A DNA stretch of 64,000 bases from Prorocentrum cordatum (lineage: Eukaryota > Sar > Dinophyceae > Prorocentrales > Prorocentraceae), in contig CAUYUJ010003669.1 in assembly GCA_963575745.1 (NCBI GenBank), positions 669,289 to 733,288 on the forward strand, read 5' to 3'. The position numbers and the translations under genes are program-made. How positions within the stretch are numbered: position 1 is the stretch's first letter; each line of letters begins with the position of its first letter. The notes beneath the pieces were generated by a model that saw only the letters and a list, made by a program, of their open reading frames with translations, was not told the DNA's origin and searched no databases. This document shows positions 11,335 through 22,639 of the stretch, piece after piece.

Positions 11335-11515
11335 CCGCCGTCTTCGTGGTCCTGGTCATCGTGGTCGTCGACATGGTCGTCATGGTCGTGGTCGTGGTCG
11401 TTGTCATGGTCGTGGTCGTGGTCATGGTCGTGGTCGTGGACGTCGTCTCGGTCGTGGTCGTGGTCGTGGTCGTCGTCGTCGCGTCCCCCAACATCCCATC
11501 TTGGGAAGTGGGGTC
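11335..11515. repeat. GTC/GTG/ATG trinucleotide tract, F23-like
   Basis: GTCGTGGTC and GTCATGG triplet runs, followed by the CCCCCAACATCCCATCTTGGG block also found in F23a and F23b. Confidence 0.65.
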
Positions 11516-12551
11516 GTCGTCGTGGTCATCGTCGCCGCCGTCGTGCTCCGGGAGGTCATGGCGAATCCAGCCGTGCCGACGAAGGGTGGGCAGCGGCAGC
11601 GGCGTACACTCGTCCTCCCCAGACCTCCTCGCGAAGTGAGCACGAAGCCCGAGGGACGGCTTTGAACCGTTCTCGGCCTCCGGGGGCCCTCGACGGCCCA
11701 CCCGGGACCTTCAACAAACGGCTCAGGACGAAACGCCGGCCTCAGGGAAGTGATCCAGACCTCTGGGGCTCCACGCATCGAACAAATCTGAGAGCCAGAG
11801 GCCTGGGGAAGTGTGTGGCAACGGAAACCATGCTTCTGCGCATGAGAGACCACACGGGGATAGAGGGGGCACGCAATGAGACCGCACGATGACAAAGCGT
11901 GAGCACATGGATCCGAATTTGATGGCTGCTGGATAAGAAAGTGGGAGGATTTAAGAAGTATGCACGTGGCATGGAGGCAGGACGAATTGAGCATCGGGTG
12001 CATGCAATGAGGGCGTACGAAAAAGAAATCTGATTGGGAGACTTGGTACAATGAATGACTGAGGGTTTGAGAGGGAGTCGTAGGTGATATCGTTGTTTGA
12101 CACTGATTCCTATGGACTTCGTATGCCCACAATGGCGACGTTGCGGCCGAAAGCAATGTCGTGAGATGAAGTTCCAGGATGCCTGCCTATTCCATCTCTT
12201 CCTATTCAGCTGGACCGAGGGGTCTGAAAAGCCGTGGGGGATAGAGGCGACGCTGTGTTGTTACAAGTCTGCCTCGCACCGCTGCTCTGGCAGCTTCCGC
12301 CACCCTTTACTGCATGATGGTAGGGTGTGCTCACCATCACCCTCCTCTCCATTCGTCATCCAGCTCATCGCCGTCCCTCTCCATCCGCCCTTCCTCTCCT
12401 ATCCCCATGTCCTCCAACGATGCGCATGAAACTGCAAAGTGGATTCGCTGGTGGTTGCTTTTCCCTCGTGCCTCTGGCCACTTAGCTGCGGCCAGAAGTC
12501 GGCCACGCTCACAGGACAAGCCTTGAGACAGCGTGACGCTAGCCGTTCGAA
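11516..12551. other. No gene seen; one F19 repeat
   Basis: An F19 copy lies at about 11655-11790 (CCGGGGGCCCTCGACGG, then CTCAGGACGAAA), matching 46600-46720 and more weakly 48275-48400. The stretch 11880-12430 is less GC-rich and looks unique in the window, but no domain is recognisable. Confidence 0.4.
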
Positions 12552-12743
12552 TCGAGAGGCATTGGTAAATTCTGTAGGCACCAATGCACATTATGGCGCA
12601 ACCATTGAGGTCACCGCAGCAACTGGATGCGACTGCTTTGGTAGTTAGCCAGCATCGTGCTTTGGTGGCCGAAAACCAACACGAGCGACCCAGGACAAGC
12701 GGCCGGCGCTTTGGTGCCGACAGAATGCACCAATATTCTCCGA
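12552..12743. mobile_element. Foldback element F16
   Basis: The left arm 12552-12587 (ATTGGTAAATTCTGTAGGCACC) and right arm 12708-12743 are inverse copies (ATTGGTGCATTCTGTCGGCACC when inverted). The loop is about 120 bp. Single copy here. Confidence 0.55.
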
Positions 12744-12854
12744 GATGGCCTTCGGAGCTGCAGGGCACCCAAAAAACACCAGAGAAGGCCACGAACCCCT
12801 GATAACAACCCAGAGCAAAGGTTGAGCTTGCCACAGGGGAAAAGGAGTGTTGAG

Positions 12855-13070
12855 ATGAGGAGGTGGAGGTGGAGGAGGAGGAGAAGGAGGAGGAGGAGGT
12901 GGGGAGGATGAGCCTAACTACTCCGCCCTCTGGAGGGCCGCTCACCGCCCACGTGGTTCTCTTCGTTACCCTTTACTGTTTACAGAGTACGTGGATTGAT
13001 CCCCCCTAGGGGCGACCGACGAGCGCCCCGGGGGGGTAGGGCGGCAGCATGCCGCTCGATCTAAGTGCGA
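12855..13070. repeat. GGA tract and a short CG-rich palindrome
   Basis: A GGA/GGTGGA run at 12855-12905. A compact inverted sequence lies near 12998-13035 (CCCCCCTAGGGGCG against CGCCCCGGGGGGG). Nothing else recognised nearby. Confidence 0.5.
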
Positions 13071-14089
13071 GCGGCGTCAGCGTCAGGGGGATGCGGAGGA
13101 GGACAAGGATGAGGAGGAGCAACATGATGGTGTACGGCGAGCGGTCTTGATGACATACGGTGACAGATCACCTCAAGCTCGGAGGCGAGGAGTTTGGTCT
13201 GAGCGAACCATGCCACAAACGCAAGATGGGGGGAAGACGCCTTGCGCAATTCTCTGGAAGCCGCCGGGTACAGACCTTTGCGAGGTCTCGAACCTGCTGT
13301 TGGGAGTAGCACCCGCAAAGGAGGCACCACAAAAGAACATCACCAGGTCTGAAAGCGAGATCTTCATATGAACGAGCTTCACGTTTGTGATGACACATGG
13401 ATGCAGACGGCCTGAATGTAGCGCCCGTCCACTGCGCGGGCGCACGGGGGGGGCAAGAAATCAGGGACATTCTTTGACTCCGTCCTGCACCCGCACCGCA
13501 CACACCTAGACAAAAAAAAAAAAAAAACTGCGATGTTGCGAGGATTCCGCAACAAGCTTAGCCGTGTAATGCCTAGTTCGGCTGCGTTGTCGGGGACGGT
13601 GTGCCCGAGAGACCTCTCCCCCTCCTCCTCGAAAGGAGGAGCACGATGGCGGGAGACGACGGGAGGGGAGGCGGACGGAGGAGCAGGACGAGGAGGAGGA
13701 GAAGAAGAAGAAAGGCGGGGACTGGGCGGAGGAGGAGGAACAGGAGGAGGAGGAGGAGGAGGAGGAGCGGAAGGATTGAGAAGTGGCGGGAGTGTGAGCC
13801 TCCAGGCGGTGCCGCGCCATGCAGCAGTCCGCCTCCCGCATCCCGTCGAGGACCTTCCCATTGGGTGGGGGGGCACCCATCCTCCTCCTTCTGTGCATCA
13901 ACCTCCACTGCCTCCACGCTCCTCCTCATCTTCGTCATCCTCCACCTCAGCAGTCCCCCCTAACTCCTTTTCCTCATGAATAGTATCCTCCCTATCGCAA
14001 CCCGAGACAAGTCAGAAAGACTGGCAGGGCGAGTGCCTGAGATCTCCTTACCATAATTAAGCCTCAAGCTTGAACGCTAACAAAACTTT
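13071..14089. other. No gene seen; contains a GGA tract
   Basis: A GGA/GAAGA purine tract occupies about 13660-13775 and a poly(A) run of 15 lies near 13513. Repetitive-frame ORFs here are not supported by any motif. Confidence 0.4.
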
Positions 14090-14560
14090 CACACATGTAG
14101 GGTGGGTCGCTTCCAAAATGTGGCTCTCGCCTTCGCGCCGCGCACATTCGTTTCAAACATCTCCAACAATGTTAACAAATGAGGGCGGGCCGTTTTCAAC
14201 ATGTGGCTCTTCCTTTAGCGCCGCGCATATTCGTTTAAACAGCGCAATGGTTTGACGAATTGAAGGCTGTCCCTTCTCAACATGTGGCTCTCGCCGTAGC
14301 CCCTTGCGCATCCATCTTCAACATCCGACAGGTTGTCACGGATTGAGGGCGGTCCCTGTTCAAAAGGTGGCTCTCGCATCAGCGCCGCGCACATTCGTTT
14401 TAGAAATTCGCAAGCACTTCACGGATAGAAAGCGGATCATGTTCAAACTGTGGCTCTCGCCTCAGCGCCGCGCGCATTCTTTTTAAACCTGTGTAGGGAT
14501 TCCACGGATCGAGGGCGGTTTCTTTTCAAAATGCGGTTCTCGCCTTAGCGCAACAACAGT
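14090..14560 (+). repeat. 83-bp minisatellite, six copies
   Basis: ATGTGGCTCTCGCC recurs at about 14117, 14201, 14281, 14364, 14449 and 14531, spaced 80-85 bp apart. Each copy is followed by AGCGCCGCGCACATTCGTTT and a GA(A/T)TGAGGGCGGTC block. Copies are 75-90 percent alike by eye. Confidence 0.85.
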
Positions 14561-15829
14561 TTGTCTCTAAAACGTACAAGAGCCTCGTTGGTTCTGATGG
14601 TGCACCCTCCCAGCACTGTGCTTTGGAACTGCCCAGGTCTGCCAGGGCGCAGAAGTAAGGTTGATTCCCAGAGTTGAAGTCCCAGGACTGGCTTTCTGGC
14701 ACGATTCAGGATCGCCAAGACGCAGTCATATTGCCTCATGGCGTTGAAGGTCGGAGAAGTATGTCTCAACGCTCTTCAGGATTGTCACGCGGTTGTCCCC
14801 CAACGGTACTTCCCTCAGTGGAAATGAATCCTGATAGAGGCCTGTGAAGAGGGAGCTCGGAGGGTGTATTCCAACATCGCTGGTGAGTCTCGGGTTTACA
14901 CTGGTCATCACCCCTCCTCCTCATCCTCCTCCTCCTCACTTCGCCTCGTTTCTCCTCTTCCTCATTTGCCCCGTTCCTATCTTCCTCCTTTGCTTCCTCT
15001 CTTACTCGTGGTCGTCTCCTCCCTGCTAAAGGAGGCCGCAAGGCGAAAGGCGAAAGCGAACAGTCTACTTACAATGCGGTGGAATGCCAACAGGAGCTGA
15101 GCGTGCCATTACTAACCTTGCAGGGGGCGAGGACGAGGATGAGGCGGAGGAAACGTAGGAGCAATTGCGAATACCCCACGCGTGTGGTGCGTCTGGGATA
15201 CACTCGCGCAATTTACTTACACCAGCCATGCATATCGCAACCCGTCCCAAGCGATCCTTTCTGTCGCCCCGGAAGATCATGCTGTTGCAATCCTGAAACC
15301 TCGGCAGGTGGGGACCGCAAACCAAATAAAGCGGATGAGATAATCATACGGTAGAGGAAACGGATGTGAGGAGGGGAAGGGGAAGAAAGGAAACGTCGGC
15401 AGAGAGGTGGAAGTAGGGGAGGCAGGGAAGACGGGAGGATGGGGAGGATGGCGAAGGGACTCTTGCGCAGAAGGTTGCAAATCGGGAAGTAACCGAGGGG
15501 AGGATCCGTTGACGATGTCGGGCAGTGAGAGTGGGGGTTGGCGGGCACATGCAGAGCAGCCCGCCTTGAAAGCGAGGGGGAGAGGGCGCCTCTGGTTCAA
15601 ACGATCTCGAGATACCACTGGATGGAGGAGAGGCGAACGAGAAAGGATCACAAACCAAGACACGCATGCACCATACCAAACAGCGTGCGGACGCGAGACG
15701 AAGGCGGGCACACACGGGAAGACCTGCTGGGATGCATCACGACCCGCCACCGTGCCGTAGGCACTGCGTGGGGCGTCCGCAAGTCCCCTCGAATGCAGTG
15801 TACAGCCGGACCACAGATGGAAGAACATC
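14561..15829. other. No gene seen
   Basis: Contains a CCT-rich run at 14905-15015 and otherwise sequence without recognisable domains or repeats shared elsewhere in the window. Confidence 0.35.
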
Positions 15830-15985
15830 CCCCCTAAGAACATGGGACCCTCCGCCTGCCAGACTGAAGAACCGCCGAGGACACTCCTCCCCAGGATGCA
15901 CAAGAAAATGCAACAAACATGAAGAACACTACGGCGCCCTCCCCGAGCCGACCTCGATCGCATACCCCGGCCCGGTCACACTCGC
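15830..15985 (+). repeat. Dispersed repeat F12, copy a
   Basis: Order of blocks: GGGACCCTCCGCC, CCCCAGGATGCACAAGA, then CAACAAACATGAAGAACAC and CTCCCCGAGCCGACCTCGA. The same order occurs at 30645-30815, 30835-30990 and 33210-33330. Confidence 0.6.
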
Positions 15986-16014
15986 ACATGCCGAACGGTG
16001 GCGACCACGGTCGG

Positions 16015-16205
16015 GAACCTGCGCTCCGCGTGCCTAGGCGAGCGGACCCGGCGGCACGCTGTGCCCTGCACGCGGAGGGCGTGTCGCTCCGCTCCGCGGG
16101 AGGCCGGGAAAGGCTCGGACCGCTGATGCTATGGGGACCGGGGCGTGGACAGCGTGCCTCACCGAAGCGTGGTGGGCCGGAGCCCGGCGGAGTGACAGGC
16201 TGAGC
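16015..16205 (+). repeat. Dispersed repeat F13, copy b
   Basis: Shares GGCACGCTGTGCCCTGC, GTGTCGCTCCGCTCCGCGGG and CGAAGCGTGGTGGGCC with the other four F13 copies. Confidence 0.6.
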
Positions 16206-16394
16206 CAAGCCCGACCCTGTTCCTGCAGGGCCGCGGCCGGGACTCGAAGGGTGCTCCTCGGGATTCGCTGCGAGGGGGGCTCCACAAGACGGTGCCCCGA
16301 AGCGACTTTTTCCAGCCCCGTGGCGCTACAAGGGGGCCTTCCTCAGCGGCGCTGGGGTCGCCGAGAGGCCCCGGCGGTGCCTGCAGCATGCCCC

Positions 16395-16740
16395 CAATAT
16401 GCGCTCCTGCGCCTGCAGGGGGCCCAAGGAGGCCTCCAGGGAGACATCCAGGATGCCGTGCAGGAGTCCCTCTGTCCACGTCTCCCGAGCGCGGGGGGCA
16501 GGATGGGCCGGCCACGCGACATCTGCCAGTCCTCCTCCCTTGTCCCCTGCCAGTCGACAGCGACCTGAGGCATGCTCCCAAGACGCTCCTGCGCCTGCAG
16601 GGGCCCAGGAGGCCTCCAGGGAGACGCCAAGGTGACCTCCAGGAGTCCCCTCGTCCACGCCCCGAGCGCGGGTGGCAGGAGGGGCCGGAGGCCACCAGGC
16701 ATCTGCCAGTCCTCCTGCCTTGCCACAGGGACGCCTGGCT
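16395..16740 (+). repeat. Two-copy tandem duplication of about 180 bp
   Basis: The block beginning GCTCCTGCGCCTGCAGGGG and ending CATCTGCCAGTCCTCCT is present at 16400-16540 and again at about 16588-16717. A run of GGAGGCCTCCAGGGAGAC is shared by both. Confidence 0.7.
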
Positions 16741-16879
16741 CGCCAAACCTTCAAAGGCTCGTGCTGGCAATTTCCCAGGGCTTCCCAATGACCTGGCGGT
16801 CAAAACGCCTGACACCCAGAAACACCCGTGCGAACCCCGAAGGAACTTCCCCGCCTCCCCATCCGGCCAAGATGGTTTC

Positions 16880-17375
16880 CGAGATTGCCTTCTAGACGGC
16901 CCAACATGCTACAACATGGCCTCCAAGAAGGCCGAAGACGCCTCACAGACGGCAGATAAGGCCGCCAAGTCTGACGCGACGACCCCGAGACGGCACAAGA
17001 TGATGTCCAGACGGCCTCAGACTGCCTCCAAGGCGTCCCATAAGTTCTCCGAGGGACCCTCCATACGCCCCGAAGAAGCCCAGATATTGATGTTCCTGCG
17101 CTTCTTGACCGACTTCAGTGCCCTCCTCGCCTTTTAGGCTTCTGACGGTCCAAGTCGGCCCAATATGCCCTCGACAGCCCAAGAGGGCAACAAGAGAGCC
17201 CCAAGACTTCCCCATGAGGGCCCAATCGGTCCCCATGACGGCTTCATGAGGGCCCCATGGCCCTCTAAGAGAGGGCCCCAAGACATGTCAAGAGGGCCCC
17301 GAGACTCTCAGAAGTTCCCAAGGACGTGGCCTCCAGGAAGCCACCAGGATAGACCGAAAGGCCCCTAAGAGACCT
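16880..17375. repeat. Degenerate CCAAGAGGGCCCC-type short repeat field
   Basis: Loosely repeated words such as GACGGCC, CCAAGAGGGC and CCCCAAGA with no fixed period. The same vocabulary occurs at 28690-29220 and, reversed, at 63740-64000. No coding evidence. Confidence 0.5.
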
Positions 17376-18118
17376 CCCCCTCCTCCTCCCTATCCTGCTT
17401 CTCTCTTCCTCTCTCTCCCAAGGGGGAGCACATCGCCCAACACCTTGGCAAGCTTTCGGTTTAACGGACGGCTGGCCACGTTGGCGCTTCAAGAGGACGG
17501 GCGGCAGCGGCGGCTTGCCGCAGGCGTCCTCGATCTGGCACCATGCCGCGAGGCGCGAAGTGGTGCGTCGCTGCATGCACGGAGGTAGGCGTCTGGGTGG
17601 CCTTTCCTCTCGTAAAGAAAGACGCTGGGCAAACGACATCCCAGAAAAACAAAACAAATCGTCAGACTCGGGCGTTGGCAGAACTGGGTTTAATTGGGCC
17701 TGGTTTGCCGATTTGTACTGGGGGCGGCCTCCCCCGCCCCGCTCCACTAGCCGGAACTGCCGTCACCCGAAAAGCACTATACCTACGGCAGACCCGGCAG
17801 ACCTGGTCTAGTGATTCTGGGGGCTCCGGGGCCCTCCTACTCACCGGGCCCCCTTACTGTACCCGACAGCTGTCAGACACGAGAAGAGCGCAGTCTCGGA
17901 GCCGCGCGTGCTGGCAGTGCCTCCGGAGGCCCGCCGGGGTTCGAGGCGCCCCGCGAGCAGTCGCGGTGCGCGGCCGTGGCCTCGCAGGCGGCGAGGCCGA
18001 AGAGGCGGGCTGCGATCTGCAGCAGTGTTGGCCGACGGGGGCGCGGGTCAGCGCTCCACGTCCACGCAGGTTTCGAATTCTGCAGGGGCTCGAAGTGGTG
18101 CGTCCTCGGGTCCCTTCA
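17376..18118. other. No gene seen
   Basis: GC-rich sequence with several overlapping frames. No domain, RNA gene or in-window repeat was recognised. Confidence 0.35.
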
Positions 18119-18294
18119 GGTGGCGACATCCGACGCCTACCCCCACCAGCTATCGAGCCCCCTGGATCGATGACAGGCGGGGGTAGGGCTTGGACTTCGG
18201 AAACGTGTTCGACGAATTCCGAACCCTACCCCTGCCGTCCGCCAAGCTACCTGAATCATTGATCGGCGAGGGTAGGGTTCGGATTTCGCCGCCG
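18119..18294. mobile_element. MITE-like foldback F7, copy a
   Basis: Begins GGTGGCGACATCCGACGCCT; the inverse of its right end reads GGCGGCGAAATCCGAACCCT. Both continue to CTACCC. Internal TCGATGACAGGCGGGGGTAG and GAACCCTACCCC make a second inverted pair. Copy b is at 31748-31921. Confidence 0.6.
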
Positions 18295-19259
18295 ACCCTT
18301 CGAATTCTCTCCATGGACGGTTAAAAAACTGACCTTCCTGGAGTGCGGCGTGATGGCGACAACGTCACTGGACTGCACGCTACACCCGTGCAGAATCCAC
18401 CGTTTCAGTTCCTGCTGCACGCTCTTGTATTATAACTATGGACATCAACAACACTGCCAACATCGCGTAACCATCGGATTGAACATGGAACGCGTGCTCC
18501 TGCAAATGCCACTCTGCGACGGTCTATATCATAATCATGCTTGCAGCGGGGGGCAGAAGACACGATGTGGACAATCACATGTTCCACGTGTGGACATTAC
18601 ACATCACATGCAACAGTGATCAGGTCACGCTGCGGCCGATACAGTACAGCCAAAACAAGTGGCACGCTCTGATGCGATTCATCGCAAGAGCGACAGTATA
18701 GTAAAAGTATCGCGGGCGGGAGGGGGGGGAAGGAAGGAGAGATGGTCCGAAGGAAGAATGGCAAGAGGGAGCGAAGGACGGAGCGAAGGCAGGAAGGGAC
18801 GGGGGGTGAAGGTGACTACCTAATTATCAAATCACCTCAATCCAAGCCGAAGACCCAAATTTCGGGTTGGGGGAGGTACGGATTCCATATGCGTTTTTTC
18901 CATGTTCCCCGACCCCCCCACTGGAAATGGAGGGCAGATTGAAGCATTTGGGTTGGGTTCGGGTGGTCTGGTGGGTGGTGAGAAGGGAGGAAGAACGGCC
19001 GAAGGGAGCGAGAAATCGGGAAGGGCAGCGGGCAAGCAGCGGCCCATGAGGAGCTCAGGTGCGCGGAGCCTCAGGAAGCCGTTGGAAGCCCCGACGGCCG
19101 CCGCCACCGCGGGCGGCAGCTTCCAGTGGCCGTCTGCGACCTCCTCGTCGGAGACCTCGCGCAGATCCGGACACCTGGCGGCGGCGCAGAACCGTCCCGG
19201 GCGTGCCCTGCCCCGCACCTGCCCGGACATCCAACCGATCCCCACCTCATCACCCCCCC
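18295..19259. other. No gene seen; unique-looking stretch
   Basis: The part at 18340-18700 is less GC-rich than average and not visibly repeated in the window, but encodes no recognisable domain. Confidence 0.35.
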
Positions 19260-19392
19260 CTTATTCTCCTCCTCCTCCTCCTCCTCCTCCTCTTCCTCCT
19301 CCTCCTTCCCCTCCTTCTCCTGTCCTCTCCTCTCCTCTCCTGCTCCTCCTCCTCCTCCTCCTCCTCCTCCTCCTCCTCCTCCTCCCCCTCCT
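19260..19392. repeat. CCT/CTC polypyrimidine tract
   Basis: Almost uninterrupted CTC/CCT triplets, purest at 19342-19388. Confidence 0.85.
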
Positions 19393-20102
19393 CCCCCGAC
19401 CCCCTCTTGTAGAATAATGACGTCATGATGCGATTGGCTCAAGATGCGATCAAGGAATTCCAGAATATCTAGCGGCTTTCGTGTTTGCAGCCCGTGTGAA
19501 ACGACAGGAGATATTGAACATCTGGGACTTCTGGCACATCTGGCGGGTTCTACAAGAACCCTGAAGCGAAAAACCTTCCCATCTCTTAGGGGGCAGACTT
19601 TCACTTCCGCTGCCTTCCGCCAGGCTTCCGCTGGCGGAGGCGGCCTGGTTTTACTTCCGCCGTCTTCCGCCGACCTTCCGCCTCCTTCCGCCGAGGAAGA
19701 GACACCAACTCTGTCGACCCTCGGAGGCGAGGCCCTTTCTCGAATGCCTCATCAAGGAGCGCATCATTTCCTCGAATCATCCTCCTTCTCTACGCGACGA
19801 AGTACTAAGCAAAAATACCCGACGAGACTTCCCTGTGCCTTCAAGGGAGGGTGGCGGTGTATAATATGGATGGCTCGTAGCGGTGATGTATACACCGCTG
19901 TCCTCTCCACGAGGCCTAGGAGCAATCCACGGGACGCCAGGGGGAGGTTGGCTCGGGGGGGGAGTAGTCGACATGGAATCGGTGATGCATCGCGAAAATC
20001 TCGGGGACGGACCCCCTATCAAGCGAACTCGCACCTTCCTGGAAGGAGCGGCCTATCCGGCCCCGCATCGGCGATTCATCGGCGATTGGGGGTCGATGCG
20101 TA
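19393..20102. other. No gene seen; short TTCCGCC repeats
   Basis: A CTTCCGCC/CTTCCGCTGG word is repeated about seven times at 19600-19690. GATTCATCGGCGATTGGG near 20070-20095 resembles the inner subrepeats of F4. Confidence 0.4.
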
Positions 20103-20150
20103 GAAGAAGAAGAAGAAGAAGAAGAAGAAGAAGAAGAAGAAGAAGAAGAA
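20103..20150. repeat. (GAA)n microsatellite
   Basis: About 16 consecutive AGA triplets. Confidence 0.9.
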
Positions 20151-20171
20151 ACGGCATCAACATCAACTTTA

Positions 20172-20300
20172 GGCGTTCCGCGTGGAATTCTTGGATCTGC
20201 GCTGGACCCCTCTCCCTGGCGCGCTCCGCGCGCCAGGGGCGGCGCCGGAGGCGCCACCAGGGGTGCCCCGCGCAGATCCGCGAAGTCCTCGCGGAGGGCC
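20172..20300. mobile_element. Foldback F8, copy a
   Basis: Left arm GGCGTTCCGCGTGGAATTCT then TGGATCTGCGC; inverse of the right arm GGCCCTCCGCGAGGACTTCG then CGGATCTGCGC. The centre, GGCGCGCTCCGCGCGCC with GGCGCCGGAGGCGCC, is itself palindromic. Copy b is at 34545-34710. Confidence 0.65.
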
Positions 20301-20337
20301 AGAAGCTTCTGTGCAGGGCGCTTCTTCTTCTTCGAGA

Positions 20338-20532
20338 TTCGGGTCGGGCGAAAGGGGGGGATAGCAAAGGGGGGTTTGAGAATCAGCTCACGTAGCTGAT
20401 TTTCCCGGCGCCTCCCGGCGCCGGAGGCGGCTATGCATCGAGGAATGGGCCCCTCGGTGGGGCCGAAACTAGCTGCATGCAGCAAATTTCGTACCTCCCC
20501 CTTTCCCAATCCCCCCCTTTCGTCCGGCCCGA
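20338..20532. mobile_element. MITE-like foldback F9, copy a
   Basis: The left end TCGGGTCGGGCGAAAGGGGG matches the inverse of the right end, TCGGGCCGGACGAAAGGGGG, followed by GGGAT on both sides. The interior has AATCAGCTCACGTAGCTGAT, itself palindromic, and AGCTGCATGCAGC. Copy b is at 23017-23205 and an interrupted copy c at 45158-46258. Confidence 0.75.
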
Positions 20533-20675
20533 GAGATGCACCCCCGCGTGAGCATACAGTCGGACTTGATTGGACAGGACACGCGAGAGGACACGAGACC
20601 CTTCCGGGTGCCACACTCCCGTAGGAATGCAGGAGGCATCGGACGCGGGACACAGGACACAAGTGCGGGCAGTAC

Positions 20676-20850
20676 TTATATCCATATCCAAAGCGTCGTG
20701 GACTTTTCGGGAAGAGGTGCCGCAACGCCGAGGCGCACTGGATATGGACAAATCAAGCCTCTTGGGGCCAGATTTTTATCCATATCCAGTGCGTCGACGG
20801 TTTCTGGGGAGAGAGCCCAAGAATCCAAGACGCACTGGATGTGGATATAA
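20676..20850. mobile_element. Foldback element F24
   Basis: The left end TTATATCCATATCCAAAGCG and the inverse of the right end, TTATATCCACATCCAGTGCG, match. Two more inner copies of the CATATCCAGTGCGTC word (inverted GGCGCACTGGATATGG near 20735) give a nested hairpin. 175 bp, no coding content. Confidence 0.65.
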
Positions 20851-20915
20851 CTATTGCCCGCAACAAGGGCACCCTTGATCTGGCAAGGTCGACCTACTGA
20901 TCAGTGCCCACTGCA

Positions 20916-21100
20916 TACTCCAGATTTCGTAGTAAAGGGAGGGGGGTCTCATTTCGGGGGGGGTCTCTCCCAGGCTATCTTGGAGGGCCTGGGGGGAGTC
21001 TGGGGACGACGCTTTGGGGGGTTCTCTCGCGGGGGGGGTTCTGAAATGGCTCGTCTTGGAGGGTCCAGACCCCCTCCCTTTTATTACGAAATCTGGAGTA
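20916..21100. mobile_element. Foldback element F25
   Basis: One of the cleanest inverted termini in the window: the left end TACTCCAGATTTCGTAGTAA and the inverse of the right end TACTCCAGATTTCGTAATAA, both continuing AGGGAGGGGGTCT. 185 bp with a G-rich loop. Single copy here. Confidence 0.75.
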
Positions 21101-21164
21101 TCCCCCCCCCTGAGCCCATCGCGGCACGTCGGCTGACGTCAGGGACTGGGGCGAACGCCAGGGG

Positions 21165-21347
21165 GAGGAGGAGGAGGAGGAGGAGGAAGGAGGAGGAAGG
21201 AGGAGGAGGAGGAGGAGGAGAAGGAGGAGGAGAGGAGGAGGAGGAGGAGGAGGAGGAGGAGGAGGAGGAGGAGGAGGGGGAGGAGGAGGATCAGGGGGAG
21301 GAGGAGGAGGAGGAGGAGGAGGAGGAGGAGGAGGAGGAGGAGGAGCA
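21165..21347. repeat. GGA/GAG polypurine tract, 180 bp
   Basis: Nearly pure GGA triplets with few interruptions. Predicted poly-Glu or poly-Gly frames reflect the repeat. Confidence 0.9.
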
Positions 21348-22398
21348 GTGCATATCCCTCCCTCCCCCCCCCCTCCTCACCTTGCCCCCGGGTGCTGCGG
21401 CGGCGCCCTCGCCGAGGTGGCCCCGGGCAGGCGCGCGCGGGGGCGCGCGCCTCCCCTCGGCGAGGAGCGGCCGTCGGCACCCCCCGCTCCGCCGACGCCG
21501 CTGCGGAGGGGGGCGCCGGCCACGGGGCCCCCGCCGGGGCCGACGGCCGCGCGGGCGGAGCACTGAAGGGGCCCTGACACACACGAATAAACACACACAA
21601 ATAACAGGATTCCCCATAGTTTCTTATATTTTCTTGGTTTTTGTCTTCCCCCCCACTTCCCATATTTTCCCATATTTTCTGGGGAATCGTCGATTAATTG
21701 TGTCTGTGCGTTTTTTCCCCTCCTGAAGCACGTCTGCTCAGAGCCGCGCGCCCGCCTGGCGGTGCAGTTACGCCTTCGACTGCTCGCCACCGCTCCGACC
21801 GTCCGCTCTCTCCCCTTCGCACACGCCTCGCCTCCGCGCGTGCCTCGGCTGCCGGGCAGCAGCAGCCCGCGTGCCCCCCCGGCGAGGCGGGGGTCTCTCC
21901 GCAAGCACCGCCCCGGGGAACCGGCGCCCTCGGGCCGCAGCGCAGCGGTGGAGACGCACCTACTCGCCATCGCTCGGATGCCCGTTCCCCGTGCGTCTTG
22001 CGATGTCGAGCATCAGTGTTTCGCTCGATGATCCAGGGTGCTCCTCGATGGTCCTCGCCGATGCCAAGACTATGGGCCCCTATGTACCCATCGCTCCTGA
22101 GCCGTCTTCGGCGATCTCCGGACGGTTCTCGGCGGTTTTCTGACGGTCTTCGGCGGTCATCGTCGCTTTCTGGCGGTCTGTGGCGGTTTCCTCCGGTTTT
22201 CGGCGCAGAAGCTGGATGCTTGCGATTAACAAGGGGTCCATGATCGAACACCTGGGATCAAAGAGTCGGCAACCAGACCTTGGGACCCACCCAAACGACA
22301 CGAGGGCACCTTCAGAGCGCCTGTAACTCGAAGACGCCTTCACCGCGTCCTGAGCTCGGAGGCGCCTTCGGACAACCTTATCGCGAAGGCACCTTTTT
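21348..22398. other. No gene seen
   Basis: Very GC-rich at 21375-21560, then mixed sequence. CGGCGGTTTTC/CGGCGGTC words repeat loosely at 22110-22205. No recognised domain. Confidence 0.35.
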
Positions 22399-22606
22399 GG
22401 ACGCCCGAAATGGGTACCGAAAGAATGGGTACCATGCCCAACAGCAAATGTTGTCCCAAACCAACAGCGGCCGCTGTTGGGCAGGCGGCCTTCTGTCTCA
22501 AATGTACACAGGCCGCGGCGGCGCCGACAGCGGGTCCTGTTCAGAATGAACAGGAATTGTTGTTGGGCATTGTACCCATTCTTTCGGTACCCATTTCGGG
22601 CGTCCA
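22399..22606. mobile_element. MITE-like foldback F3, copy a (about 50-bp TIRs)
   Basis: 208 bp. Left arm GGACGCCCGAAATGGGTACC then GAAAGAATGGGTACCATGCC; the inverse of the right arm is the same for about 48 of 50 bases, differing by ACCATG against ACAATG and CAGCAA against CAACAA. The centre contains AACAGCGGCCGCTGTT, a perfect palindrome. Copy b lies at about 35890-36096. Confidence 0.85.
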
Positions 22607-22639
22607 GAACCTTTAGGCGCCCTTAACTCGAAGCAAGGG

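Noticed and set aside
12536-12560. GTTCGAATC resembling a tRNA T-loop
   Set aside because: No acceptor or anticodon stem could be placed around it, and it lies at the edge of foldback F16.
14090-14560. CRISPR-like spacing of a short conserved word
   Set aside because: Intervening sequence is also repeated at 80-85 bp; it is a minisatellite.
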